Source: Melitaea cinxia (Eukaryota > Arthropoda > Insecta > Lepidoptera > Nymphalidae). Taken from it: 64,000 bases of DNA. The stretch is taken from NCBI RefSeq assembly GCF_905220565.1, contig NC_059419.1:8795326-8859325 (forward strand), given 5' to 3'. This document shows positions 11,103 through 22,689 of this stretch, one piece after another. The number at the start of each line of letters is the position of its first letter. Positions within the stretch are counted from its first letter, which is position 1. Both the position numbers and the translations under genes were made by a program. Below the pieces are notes generated by a model. That model was not told the origin of the DNA. It searched no databases and worked only from the letters and a program-made list of their open reading frames with translations.

Positions 11103-11690
11103 ATTTCAGACATAATTATGTCCATATTTTTGTTAGTTACATTTTTTCCTACGCTATGTTAGTTCCAACAATTGTGACAAATGACAAACAAACAAATTAT
11201 ACCAAGTCAAAAATCAATAAAAATAACACTAACATCAAAATCAATATACAAAAATTCAATCAAACCCAAAAATTAAAATGATCACCAAATTCAATACTAA
11301 AATTCAATCAATATTACAATAATTAAAATTAAAAAATTAAAATAAATACTAAAATTCAAAATTACAATAATAAAAAATTTAAAAAAAAATCAATATTAAA
11401 ATTCAATCAAAATTAAAATTAAAACTAAAAACTAAAATCATAATTCAATCAATAGAAAAGCTTAAGAAATAATAACTTATTCAATTTAAATTAAGTTTCA
11501 AAAAATTTCAATATATTAAATTATCACAAATTATCACCGTAAAACCAAAATCAAAAATTAAAACTAAGAATCAAGGCAAAATCGAAATTGAAATCAAAAT
11601 TATAATTAAATGTCAGTTACAATAATTCTTAACAACTATGTTAGTTATAAAAAAAAAAAAAAAAAGTAAAAGCTATCAAAATTTATTTCT

Positions 11691-12646
11691 TTAAGCTTCC
11701 CTCGCAACTACGTGTGCACCATCCCAGCGTCTCCAGAGGGGACTATCTAGCTTTACAGCCAATGTGCTGAGGAGGTTATTGGAGCTGTTCATTAATCTGC
11801 GCATTGCGGACGCGGTCCGCTTGCGCATGATCGCATAGAAATCATCTATATGAGCATCCGCAAACATTGCCGACGCGCTGCAGTACCGAGGCTTCTTCAA
11901 CAAAACCCTCAGCACATTGTTGTACTGTACACGCAGAGCACTATATGCTCGCCGAGTGTAATTCTCCCATAGACTACACGTGTAAAAAGACTGACAAAAG
12001 GCTTTAAATAAAATTACCTTTACTTGTGACGTACAACGAGCAAATCTACGGGCCAACATATTACCTCTAACAGACAAAGCTCTGCGCTCGCGCTCGATAT
12101 CACTATCATCATCCAGGCGTTCATTCACAATATGGCCAAGGTATTTGAACTCAGATACTTGTTTTAGAGGAGTTCCACAGAGATGTATATTAGGATTGAA
12201 ATTTAATGGTTTATTTTTACCTCGAAAGATTAAAATTTCACTCTTTTTAGCATTATATCTGAGTCCGTTCTCCTTAGCATATTCCTCACAGATTTTTATT
12301 AATTTTCGAAGACCACTGACCGAGGGGCTCAACAGAACCATGTCGTCCGCGTAACTAAAATTATTCATTATAACACCGTCTATCGAGCAACCAACGCCTG
12401 CTCTGCTAAGCCTCTCTGTCAGGTTGTTCATGTAAAGATTGAACAGCCTGGGTGACGTCAGCCCCCCCTGTCTCACTCCACACTCCAGTTTGTATGGATC
12501 ACTAAGTGCATTACCCCACCTAACCACATTACTTTGAATGCCATACCAGTACTTCAATAGTAATATCAACTCGGGTCTTAAATGAGTTTCTGTTTTAAGC
12601 TTCTGCCATAAAATTATACATTTTATTTGGTTTACTACTAATACTG
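11691..12646 (-). pseudogene. Non-LTR retrotransposon reverse transcriptase fragment
   Basis: The frame is open on the minus strand for about 318 codons to the stop at 11691. Visible motifs are GVRQGGLTSPRLFNLYMN, the catalytic YADDMVLLSPS box, and downstream NGLRYNAKKSEILIF and EFKYLGHIV (palm/thumb region). The N-terminal endonuclease and early reverse transcriptase are missing. The frame continues upstream of any Met (NQIKCIILWQKLKTETHLRP) to about 12646, where it meets another repeat. It lies in the 14 kb filamin intron, in the same orientation as filamin. Clade is uncertain (CR1/L2-like by feel). No internal stop was seen in this stretch. Confidence 0.85.
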
Positions 12647-12647
12647 C

Positions 12648-12740
12648 TTCAGCCTATTGCAGTCCACTGTTGGATAGATGCCTCCCAAAGTTTGCGCCAA
12701 ACATCCCGGTCCTACACGATTCTCAACCAAAAACAGAAAA
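12648..12740. repeat. Dispersed repeat family R2, fragment
   Basis: TTCAGCCTATTGCAGTCCAC, then the TGGATAGATGCCTCC stretch matching TGGACATAGGCCTCC of other copies (16.84, 24.78, 26.89, 54.3, 59.4, 62.6 kb). It abuts the truncated end of the reverse transcriptase fragment. Confidence 0.8.
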
Positions 12741-13196
12741 TTTTAACAATTTGAATTTAAACTAAATTCAACAAAACTCGGTGGCACGGGTCCCGGTTCC
12801 CAAATAATGACGTAGGCCTCATGCAAAGCGGTGGTATTGACATGTTACGGGGTTCGATATCCCGGCTACTTCCTCTTGTTTCTTATACTTTACAAAAACT
12901 TCGCTTTCGTTTTTTGCTACTATCGCAGGTGGACCGAACATCTTACTGAATGAGGTAGCTATTAATGTTATTTTTAATGTTTTGTTATTCTAAGCAATGA
13001 TATAATTTAATACTTCATGGCTTTACATTCTAATTGTTGATTTTGATTATTAACCTTTGTTTCATGGGCTCGGTTCTCGCTCATGGCAAATATTTATATT
13101 AACTAAACAATTGTTTCTGGGTGTGTATGGTGGGATGGGGTTATGTATTGTGTGCTTCGGGACCCCCGACACAGAAGTAAATCCAAATATGTGCTG

Positions 13197-13198
<2 letters not shown>

Positions 13199-13250
<52 letters not shown>
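13199..13250. repeat. (GT)n microsatellite
   Basis: About 26 uninterrupted GT units. They produce long poly-Cys/Val or Thr/His reading frames on both strands, which are not genes. Confidence 0.97.
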
Positions 13251-13251
<1 letters not shown>

Positions 13252-14330
13252 GTTAATTATAAGCATTATGGTGCTACGGGTAAAAGAAGAACTCGTGTGC
13301 CGAGATATCCCATTGGAGAGAAAGAGCAAACCGGCTGACACCTAGTGTTGGACATTACATGAAGGGTAATGTCTTAAAACTAAATTATATGTATGGAAAA
13401 CACTGCCAAGACGCCTAATACCCCTTAATTAATTTTAAGGTATTTTCAAATGCAAATTGTTCATTCCTTTTCATTCGTATTTCTTTTATTATTGCGAAGA
13501 ATCAGAGAGGCCTTTTTCATAAATGAGAAGTAAGGTATTACAACATAGGAAGCACTTTTCTAATAATTATATTAAAGTGACATAGGCTCAACACTCATTA
13601 ATCTACAGTTGTTTGTTTAGAAATCGAAACGCAGTCATAAGGCGGCACTTAAATATTATATATTCTTTATTGCACTTTAAAAGCATAGTTATAATCATGT
13701 TCACAAAGAAAGTTGGCAAGGGCGAACTTATATAAGAAATCTCTACCAGTCTACCCATGGTGGTGAGAAACAATTTTACCGCGGGACACAGTAGCCCAAG
13801 AGCGATAAAGTAACAAAAGGTTAGTAATAATAATAAAGCTATGAACTTATTCTGTAATATTTCCAAATATAAGATTTCAAAATGCTACTGTCTTCATTAA
13901 AAATTATATAACGGTTGAAATTTTGCACGAATAAATTTCAAAAGCTGTACGTAATTAATTTAGTGTTATAAAGCCCTCTTTACTATAATTTAGCTATCAC
14001 TCAATAGTCTCTGTTTATGTATTCAGAACAATTGCATATGATTTCTAAAAGTATTAATCTAATACTAGCAACACCCGTGCAATAAATCCCGTTAAATAAG
14101 TAAAAAAATTACCGACCGTCAATCATGTTGACGGTGTTTTAAAATTAAAGCCGTCATAAATATAATTTTAATAATTAATTAATTTACAAAAAAAGTGATA
14201 GTAACTTTATTAGTTGTTGATGCCGGTAGAGCAAGAAATTATCTATATAATGATGTTGAATTAATGTGGAATAATTGTAAGGTTTTTTCTAAAAAGGGAG
14301 GTAAACATCTTAACCTTAGCGTATTAATTA
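13251..14330. other. Filamin intron 11, unassigned A+T-rich segment
   Basis: No gene or clear repeat found. Confidence 0.5.
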
Positions 14331-14337
14331 TATATGA

Positions 14338-15530
14338 TACTAGCTATGCCCGCGGCTTCGCCCGCGTTGAAATTAGTGTATCACAAAGTTTTCCCGGCAA
14401 AGTTCCAGTGAAACTCTCATCAAAATCGGCTTAGCCGTTCCGTGAATCTTCCTCTTGCCAATGGTGGAGCTCTCTCTCCAATGATGATACCGCATGAAAA
14501 TCCGTTCAGTAAATTTTGAACGAATCGATCACATACACTTTTAGGAACTTTGTTTTATAATACACTAACTGTTGCCCGCGACTACGTCCGCGTGGTTATG
14601 AAGATATGCATTACTATTAAGATGCTTAACGCAAATTATGTTTTTATTTCAGTCACTTGAAATGCTTATCAAAATGAGTAACTTTTTAAAATGCACAATT
14701 TAGTATAATTTAATAGTTATTGTTATAAAACCTCTCTATACACCACATTTTTAGTTCTATTTTCAGGCTGTATATGTTTCATACAAACTATCAACCCCAA
14801 TTAAACCCCCTCAGAGGTGGAATATCGTAAAATCCGTTCTTAGCGGACGTCTGCTAACTATAATCTACCTCCCTGCCATATTTTATCTTTTTCCAACCTG
14901 GATAGATAGCATCCAGCAGTTTTTGAGTTCTCGTGATGAGTGAGTTAGTGACCTTTCTCTTTTATATATATAGATTACGATGCATTATTTGGATACTTTC
15001 TCACCATCTATAGAGCATATATTTTAAATTTCTAGTCTCTTACTTCAAAAACATAAGACTTTCATACAAACTTCCAACCCCCGTTTTACCACCTTAGGGG
15101 TCGAATTTCGTAAAATCCGTTCTTAGCGAATGTCTACGCTCTATAAGGAGTCTATCTGCCAAATTTCAAATTTGTAGTTATAATTTCGTAGATTTCGTGA
15201 TGAGTGAGTAAACCTACTATCCCCCGTTTTAACCCCAAAAGGAAGTTGATTTCTAAAGATACATTATTTGGACACCTTCTTATCATATAAAGAGCACACA
15301 TTTTAAATTTCAAGTCTCTTACTTCAAAAACATAGGACTTTCATACAAACTTCCAACCCCCGTTTTACCCCCTTAGGGGTCGAGTTTCGTAAAATCCGTT
15401 CTTAGCGGATGTCTACGTCCTATAAGGAGTCTACCTGCCAAATTTCAAGTTTGTAGGTGTTATAGTTTCGGAGATTTCGTGATGAGTGAGTGACCTTTCG
15501 CTTTTATATATATTATAGATTATAGATAAA
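14338..15530. repeat. Helitron-like region with about 280-bp tandem units
   Basis: Starts of the type ACTAGCTATGCCCGCGGCTT (14340) and GTTGCCCGCGACTACGTCCG (14572) precede three tandem units. TTTCATACAAACT occurs at 14776, 15060 and 15339, giving periods of 284 and 279. Each unit also holds CGTAAAATCCGTTCTTAGCG and GTGATGAGTGAGT. Tandem arrays inside non-autonomous Helitrons are known in insects; the class here is inferred. Confidence 0.7.
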
Positions 15531-16195
15531 TTATAAAGTAATTATTACATAAGTATCTAATTATTGTAATAAAATACACTCTGAAAGCTATTAAAATTAA
15601 AAGCAATTGGAACTAAGAGTCAAAGATTTAACTGCAATGTTTTGCTTGAAAAGTTAAAAACTTATTAAATTTTAAAATGTTGCTCACTTAAGTAATGTAA
15701 ATGTTTTATTTAGAAAAAGTCAACAAATTTATTGATGTTGACATTTATTACACTAGTAGTATCTAATTTGAATTTAAATTCGACAGTCTTTGTTTATTTT
15801 TCATAAAATCAGCGGTATTGATTTTTTTTTCTGTTATAAGCAAGAAATAAACATTAATTTATAGAATGTTAATAGTAAATTACATATACATAGGTTATGT
15901 TATAATTACATCCTTTAATGTTAATAATTAATGGTGAATATTTGGAAGAATAAGAAATATTGTTAAATGTCAGATTTGCAAACGATAACATTTTAGATGT
16001 CAGATGTAATTTCGTATATACCTAATGTAAACGCGAACTAGATTAATATGTATGAAGTTTTTTATTTACTTGGATATAATAATGTTAAAAGTGTAACAAA
16101 AAATAAAACTGTAATGATTAAGTACAATATAAAAATAACTATAAATGTTGGGGTAATAATACGGGTGCTGGTATGGGATGCAACCTGTTCAGACA
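15531..16195. other. Filamin intron 11, A+T-rich filler
   Basis: No gene or recognisable repeat. Confidence 0.5.
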
Positions 16196-16208
16196 CGCTG
16201 CTTTGCTT

Positions 16209-16546
16209 CGCTTCAGCCTGTAATATTCCACTACTGGGCATAGGCCTCTTTCCCCATGTAGGAGAAGGATCAGAGCATAATCCACCACGCTGCTTCAATA
16301 CGGGTTGGCGGATATATTCCCTACTATGAGTAACGATCGCTATCAGGTGTACATGATAACAACGGGGAACAACGGCTTAACGTGCTCTTCGAGGCACGGT
16401 GGGGAGACCTACTAGGACTGCACGAACACCCAGACCACGGCAAACACCTGTATGACCAATGCAAATGTTTGTCATGTGCGGGGATCGAACCCGCAACTGC
16501 CAGTGCAACAGGTACAATCCATGGCTGTAACCGTTGCCCCTGGCCC
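16209..16546 (-). repeat. S1 SINE, near full length
   Basis: It runs in minus orientation from TTCAGCCTGTAATATTCCAC to the tRNA-derived head. It has B box GGGATCGAACCC (16481-16492, minus-strand GGGTTCGATCCC) and head TACAATCCATGGCTGTAAC. It matches the 17.5 and 60.5 kb copies along its whole length. Confidence 0.92.
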
Positions 16547-16700
16547 CTTCCCATCTACATGGAACCAACAACAGAGCTGGTGCAGCTTGTGAAGCGGCTG
16601 AAAAAACTAAAGCATGCAAATACAGGGGTCTAGGCTCCGAATATGATTTTGTTCCATTCAGTGCGTTGATGGGCCCTTGATCCATGGGGGCCTAGCGCTA
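16547..16700. repeat. Dispersed repeat adjoining S1 (shared with 48.25-48.42 kb)
   Basis: CCCCTTCCCATCTACATGGA and the GGTCTAGGCTCCGAATATGA block occur inverted at 48,254-48,420. It sits directly against the S1 head. Confidence 0.75.
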
Positions 16701-16739
16701 GGAGGAGGCAGCTACCTCTGACGAATTGCGACCTAAGAA

Positions 16740-16825
16740 TTAGTCTAGTTATTCAAAGAGGGAACGCTGCCAGTATCTTCGGAATCTTGACTAAAGGGAT
16801 TCCTTTTAATAATATATTTTAGTTA
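16740..16825 (+). pseudogene. Retroelement ORF C-terminus remnant (RGNAAS tail)
   Basis: One frame reads RISLVIQRGNAASIFGILT followed by KGIPFNNIF and stop. A near-identical tail is at 52.30 kb and a diverged one at 27.45 kb. It appears to be the 3' end of one retroelement family. Confidence 0.6.
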
Positions 16826-16835
16826 TTATGTATCA

Positions 16836-16966
16836 TCATTACAGCCTATACAATCCACTGCTGGACATAGGCCTCCACAAGTTGACGCCAAAAATAACGT
16901 GAACTCATGTGTTTTGCCCATAGTCACCACGCTGGGCAGGCGGGTTGGTGACCATTTTGGGTTATT
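16836..16966. repeat. Dispersed repeat family R2, fragment
   Basis: CAATCCACTGCTGGACATAG, then ACTCATGTGTTTTGCCCATA and CACGCTGGGCAGGCGGGTTG, as in the 62.64 kb copy. Confidence 0.88.
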
Positions 16967-16983
16967 ATGTATAGAGTAACTAA

Positions 16984-16986
<3 letters not shown>

Positions 16987-17042
<56 letters not shown>
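16987..17042. repeat. (AT)n microsatellite
   Basis: About 28 uninterrupted AT units. Confidence 0.97.
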
Positions 17043-17045
<3 letters not shown>

Positions 17046-17510
17046 GGTTTTTAGTTTTACTTTCATTGTTCTAGTACATATTTTTAGAAATAGAAATATA
17101 TGTGAAAAATAACATGTTATTTACTGATGTAGCGATAAACATGTTTGTTTCTTTTGTGGCTATTTCAGGCTTGCGTAGGCTACGTGAGGCTTAACTTGTT
17201 GTATAAGATATCTATTTAAAAATTTAATGCTCTGATATATGTCAATGTCAACGTTAGGCAGTGTTGCGCAGTGTGACGCAGAGAACCTGTGTTAGTAAAT
17301 AAAAAGCAACTAAAGTACGTCATATCGAAAATCTTAAAAGGCTCTTTGAGAAACTAATCTAAATACAATATTATTCAATTTATATTGAATTACTAGATCA
17401 TAAATTAAATTATTGTACCATACGATAGAAGGGATGTCGAATAAGATTTTTAAACTATAAATTGATTTTATTTACAATAGAACAGTATTATAGATATAGT
17501 AGTATAGATT

Positions 17511-17850
17511 GACGCCGCGTTGGCGCAGCGGTTACAGCCATGGATTATACCTGTTGCGCTGGCGGTTGCGGGTTCGATCCCCGCACATGACAAACATTTG
17601 TATTGGCCATACAGGTGTTTGCCGTGGTCTGGATGTTTGTGCAGTCCTTGTGGGTCTCCCCACCGTGCCTCGAAGAGCACGTTAAGCCGTCGGTTCGGTT
17701 GTTATCATGTACACCTGATAGCGATCGTTACTCATAGTAGGGAATATATCCGCCAACCCGCAATGGAGCAGCGTGGTGGATTAAGCTCTGACCCTTCTCC
17801 TACATGGGGAAAGAGGCCTATGCCCAGTAGTGGGATATTACAGGCTGAAA
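17511..17850 (+). repeat. S1 SINE, full length reference copy
   Basis: It has a tRNA-derived 5' head with A box TTGGCGCAGCGG and B box GGTTCGATCCC, then a roughly 250-bp body. The body includes GTTTGCCGTGGTCTGG, GATAGCGATCGTTACTCATA and CTCCTACATGGGGAAAGAGG, and ends GGGATATTACAGGCTGAA. This is the best-oriented full copy in the window and defines the family. The pol III boxes are as expected of a tRNA-derived SINE. Confidence 0.93.
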
Positions 17851-17870
17851 CGTTATAATAGAATAGAATA

Positions 17871-18262
17871 CATTACTCGATCCACTCTCTCAAGCGTCTC
17901 CAGTATTTTCTTCCTTTCAAAACCAAATATATGCTCGCGCAATCCCTTGTACTACCTATCCTTGACTATGCCGATGTATGCTATCTGGATGTGACAAAGG
18001 AGCTGCTTAGAAAATTGGAGTGACTTCAGAATCTCGCAGTACGCTTCATTTTTGGCTTGCGAAAGTTTGATCGTATCTCTCACTTCCGTGCTCAGATCAA
18101 ATGGCTCCCTATTCGTCTTCGCCGTGATATGCATATCCTATCTACTCTCTTTAACATCATACGTGACCCAAATTCTCCTTCTTATCTTCGATCCCGTTTT
18201 CACTTCCTACCCTCTCCTAATCGTTCCAGTCGCCCTGGCATTACAACGTATAACGATGTATG
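17871..18262 (+). pseudogene. LINE reverse transcriptase C-terminal fragment with stop
   Basis: A frame from 17871 reads LKRLQYFLPFKTKYMLAQSL, VLPILDYADVCYLDVTKELL and RKLE. A TGA follows at 18021-18023, then LQNLAVRFIFGLRKFDRISH and KWLPIRLRRDMHILSTLFN. This is the typical thumb/C-terminal region of a jockey-like LINE. The TGA is in frame (compatible with CGA to TGA), so the copy is dead. It is bounded by S1 on the left and a T-family copy on the right. Confidence 0.8.
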
Positions 18263-18264
18263 GT

Positions 18265-18415
18265 TGCTTAGACCGAATATAAAATCATCATATCAAAAAT
18301 TTCGATCTAGCGAGTACATCGTTCCATAGCTTAATTTGCTTGAGTACCGGTAAGTCGGAGATGTAGGTTCGATCCCTGCTGGAACGGTCGATTTTTGATA
18401 TGATATTTAAAAAAT
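18265..18415 (+). repeat. T-family element, single-arm copy
   Basis: It contains a degraded tRNA-like head (18320-18386, B box GGTTCGATCCC). Upstream ATCATATCAAAAATTT is complementary to downstream TTTTTGATATGAT. The left terminal inverted repeat is absent; a LINE fragment abuts it. Confidence 0.8.
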
Positions 18416-19320
18416 ATGTTTCAAATGTTTTCTTTTTTACTAAAAAACTGTAGAAAAATGTAGCCAAGTTAATAGATTACGGACATTTTTATTATGAGTA
18501 AGACGATATAACATTACACATACCGACGGCAAAAAAAATGTTCGCCATCGTTTAAAATTAAAACTCAACTAAAATTCTTAATCTTAAACAAACAACTGTT
18601 TATGAGACGTTTTTAAAATTATCAAAGAACGAAATGCTAGCTAGGAAATCTCTATTTTATAATTACAAATCTATTAAATTTTAATTAAAGCGAAGCGAGC
18701 GAGTACTGAGAAAATATAAAACGATGATTATGATAATGTAAATGAAATAAAAACACTTATCATTACTTAATACGAGTTTAACATCAAAGAAAATAGCGCT
18801 ACAACAAAAATTTACATACATTTATGTATTATAAAACAAATTTAAAATTTGTTTATTACAAGCCTCTCTCAACTAGAAAGTTACAACCAGTAATATAGGC
18901 TATAAAGCATCACGATGGGACTGGGAGTAGCAAAATTACAACTCAACATTACGCGGGTAAAACCACAATGACATTTTGTTGTGGTTTAACGTAGCGAAGC
19001 CAAATTATTCGTAGTCTTCATATCAAGAATGAGTAAAATGAAGTATCCTAAGGTAATTAGTAGAACATACCCATAATGAATGACTTGAAGTACTGTATGT
19101 ACGTTGTCAAATTGAAAAGGTAAATAGATTTTAGGCCTTTTACTCCTATTTAGTTATGTTTTTTTTTTTTTTTTTTTAATTATATCCTACATTAATGGAC
19201 ATGAGTAAAAATTACAAGTAATTAAAATCAAGTTATTCTAACTACTTACATAGAGTTTGAAAGCCTATTTACACAAATGCTTTTGTAGCGAGATTTAGGT
19301 CCAATGTTTATTTATTTTTA
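18416..19320. other. Filamin intron 11, unassigned
   Basis: A+T-rich, no gene seen. A poly(T) run lies near 19,160-19,178. Confidence 0.5.
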
Positions 19321-19321
19321 T

Positions 19322-19603
19322 ACACCTAGGTCGGGAAACAAGCGTACACCTCACTTAATGGTAAGGGATTACCGTAGCCTATAGAACCCTGCAACATCAG
19401 AAGCATCGCTACTGCTTTGCCAACCAGTGCTCCAATACCCCAGGAGCTCTGGTCACCTTACTCACCAACAGGAACACAACACTGCTTGAAAGCAGTATTA
19501 TTTAGCTGTGATCTTCTGTAAAGTAAAGATACTTCCCCAGTCGGGCTGCTCCAGATTTTGAGCACGATATTTCCTGCTGTCTCCTACCTCAGTTAAGTAA
19601 TAA
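19322..19603. repeat. Family C repeat, near full length
   Basis: TCGGGAAACAAGCGTACACC through CCCCAGGAGCTCTGGTCACC, CTGCTTGAAAGCAGT and CCAGTCGGGCTGCTCCAGAT to the CTGTCTCCTACCTCA end. Confidence 0.9.
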
Positions 19604-19642
19604 TTGTAAGATTTAATCGAATTTAGTTACTAATAAAGACGA

Positions 19643-19790
19643 GTCAGTCTGTAACATCCCGCAGTTGGGCATAGGGCCCTCTCGACATAGGAAAAGGATT
19701 GAAAGCTTAATTCACCCCACTGCTCCAGTGCGTGTTGGCGGGTATATTTCCTACTATGAGTAACGACTGCTATTAGGTATGTATGATGAC
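19643..19790 (-). repeat. S1 SINE, 3' fragment
   Basis: TCTGTAACATCCCGCAGTTG to ACTATGAGTAACGACTGCTA, diverged from the consensus of other copies. Confidence 0.8.
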
Positions 19791-19850
19791 AAGAAAAAAA
19801 AAGAATTTTATTCGTAACAAATAAAGGCACACTTTTACAATTAAGGTGAT

Positions 19851-20000
19851 AAAACACTTTTTTCGGATTTTATCGCGGTTTATTGTTAACTTTTGATTCC
19901 CGACGTTTCGGATACTTTACAGCAACCATGGTCACGGGAGGACCAGTCCTCCCGTGACCAAATCCGAAATATCCGCGATAAAATCCGAAAAAAGTGTTTT
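19851..20000. mobile_element. Foldback (MITE-like) element with central palindrome
   Basis: Perfect 28-bp terminal inverted repeats lie at 19851-19878 and 19973-20000. In the centre is a perfect 14-bp stem (19930-19943 with 19946-19959; GGTCACGGGAGGAC) around a 2-nt loop. The whole is 150 bp with no coding capacity. Confidence 0.85.
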
Positions 20001-22030
20001 ATTAAATGAGTAAAATTCGCGTAAACATTAGAAAACAATAAATTAAGGTGATATCAATAAATGTATTCACTTCTCCAAGAATATTAATATACACAAACAA
20101 CAAATAAAGACATATGGATTCAAAAATATTAAATTAAGTTGTTATCTTATTTGAGACCATTGTAAGCTTTAAAATATCGCTTTCAGTAAGATGAATGGAG
20201 CAGTACCTACAAATATTGTAGCGGGTGTACCGCGCGTCTAATAATAGTGAAAACCAAAATGATAATATTTATCAATAATTACAGAGGCAGCTTATAATCA
20301 TTTGAGATTATCGGCGATCATTGGTTGTTTATAAGGAATTCGTCCGCAGAAATCTCTGTATAAATGAATGAGTAAAATGAATTCGAGTTCTTTGATGCCC
20401 GATGCGCCCGCGCGGTGCCCGAATTTTAAGGCCTTTCTTTTTTATTCTTTTTCATAGAAATGTTAATAGTAGGAGACACGCACTAGAGACGAACTTCACT
20501 CATCTGCTTAGAGGATGAAAATTATTTATATATTTACTGAATTTTTATTTTAACAAAGCATATGATAATATTTTTATTACTTACATAAAATAAAAAAGAT
20601 TTCCATAATTTTATCATACACGGTAAGGCTTTACACATAAGTGTTAAATTATTAAATTACTATAACTAATGCGATTTTTATTTATAATTCATTATATGAA
20701 CAGAACAGATTACGATGGAAAAAAAAACATAAGCTACACAACTAAGCAACACAACGCTGAAAACATTACCGGTACAAAACGCCCAACTTAAGTCATTACA
20801 AAGAAATATTTTTAAAAATTTCTATTCGCTGTACTTATGAAGGATCCGCTGACAAAAAGGCACCGCTTCTTTGTCGGATGCGTTCGTTTTTTTTGTCGAA
20901 ACAAACACAATGGAAGCGGACAAATTTAGTTCAGAAGCGGAATTCCTTGCCACTGGTGTTTAAGAGTCATTTTAATTGACCGCGGGTCGGATGTTATAGC
21001 GGAAAAAAGTCACGAAATCCTTGGAGAGGAGACATCGCACTATGATGGAATGTCACGTCCGAAAGGTTTCGGAATTCGATCCTGCTTTCGGAATATTTTA
21101 ACTGGCTTGTGTTAGACGAAATTTTAAGGTTTTTCTTTTCGAATTATTATTACGAATATATATCAATTTCGTTTATGGTATTCATTTTTTTTTATTGTAT
21201 AAATATCAAATTTTCCATAAAGTAAAATGTTCTGTTTTAATTAAGTCCTTTAAATCACTTAAATTATAAATATATCTTGAACTTATTTTGTATTATCTTG
21301 ATTTGAATTATTTAATATTATTTGTTTTGAATTATCTTGTAGGTCTTTCTATGCAAAAACAGTATACATTTAGTTTTATTAATTTAGTAGTAAATATTTT
21401 AGTATTTTTTAAGGCTTTTAATTTTATTGTCACTTGGAGTTTTAGCATATTTAGTTGATACTATCGAATGTACTTTTAGCTTAATTATGAACAGACCAGA
21501 TATATGTTGGTAAAATAATTTGATTTTTAATTTTTCCTTTTGATAATTACAAATTATATCTTTTTTCGATTTTGAACATTGCATGCATTGATTCAAATGA
21601 CGTAAATCGTTTATTTATTCTTGGCGACAAAACTGATCAGAATAGCTATTTTTTTTCTTCAACCTATCGCAGTCCACTGCTGAATATAGGCCATAGGAAT
21701 AGCTATTAAGTGTTATCTAATTTTTTTAATTATCTACGTACAGGGACATAAGCTTAACTTACAAAAAATAGGTTTCAAATTTAAATATTAACTACGCAAA
21801 ATGTATTTATAAACTGTCTGTCTTAATAGATGTTTAAAAAAAAACATTAAATTGTTAATTATTGTAATTAATGTAAACTTCACAACGCGATTTAAAAAAT
21901 GGAGTATCTTAATGTCATTAACATTATACGACATTTTTTTTTTAGTAATTTTACGTATATTATAATTGTAAAGTCGATTTAATACAAAAGCGATGTATCA
22001 AAAATAATATTTAAAAAAACTTAATTTTTT
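20001..22030. other. Filamin intron 11, unassigned
   Basis: No gene seen. An R2 fragment (CCTATCGCAGTCCACTGCTG) lies at 21,661-21,705. Otherwise A+T-rich. Confidence 0.5.
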
Positions 22031-22037
22031 AATATGT

Positions 22038-22085
22038 ACGATTTTATTTTTGTGTTACCCACACATTAGGAATTTTAAATTTAAT
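22038..22085. repeat. T-family terminal fragment
   Basis: TTTTATTTTTGTGTTACCCA then CACATTAGGAATTTTAAAT, the outer end of the T-family repeat, without the tRNA-like part. Confidence 0.75.
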
Positions 22086-22689
22086 TTTAGGACTTAATTC
22101 TTTATTCGAAAATGCATTAGCCGAATTAATGTTGTTTACAAGTAAGAAAAATTTAAGAAATTTTGTGATTTAATTGCATTAAGATTATATGCAAGAGACG
22201 TTTGCGTGTGCATTAAACGCTCCTTAGTTCTTAATGTATAGTAATATGCAAACGAGAAAATTAGCAATCCTAATATTATCATTCCCTCTCGAATTAAACT
22301 GTGATTACTTGCAGCTGACGCCGTAATTGTTTCAAACTGTATTTAAAATGCATAATTCATTAATTACCAAGCAATACTGGACATAGACAAACAATTATAA
22401 ACAATTCTATTGTCTTTAATCATTGACGTCAACATCCAAAAAAGTACATAATTCAATGCATCCGAAGATTGGTGCAATTATAAGTGGATTAACATTTAAA
22501 AATGTCTTCATAAAATTACCACGCAAAACCTGACGACCGAAGAGTTATGACGGACATTAGTAAAAACTTATATCGTAAATTCGCGTAATCACTGACCGAA
22601 AACGCGACAGCTATTATCACTTAAAAAAAAAAAGAAAAGAGATGCTAGCCGTTTAGTAAAAAAATGAAAAACAATTTAAAAAATCGATC

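Noticed and set aside
13057..13341. ORFs with long Cys-Val or Thr-His runs on both strands
   Set aside because: Produced by the (GT)n microsatellite at 13199-13250.
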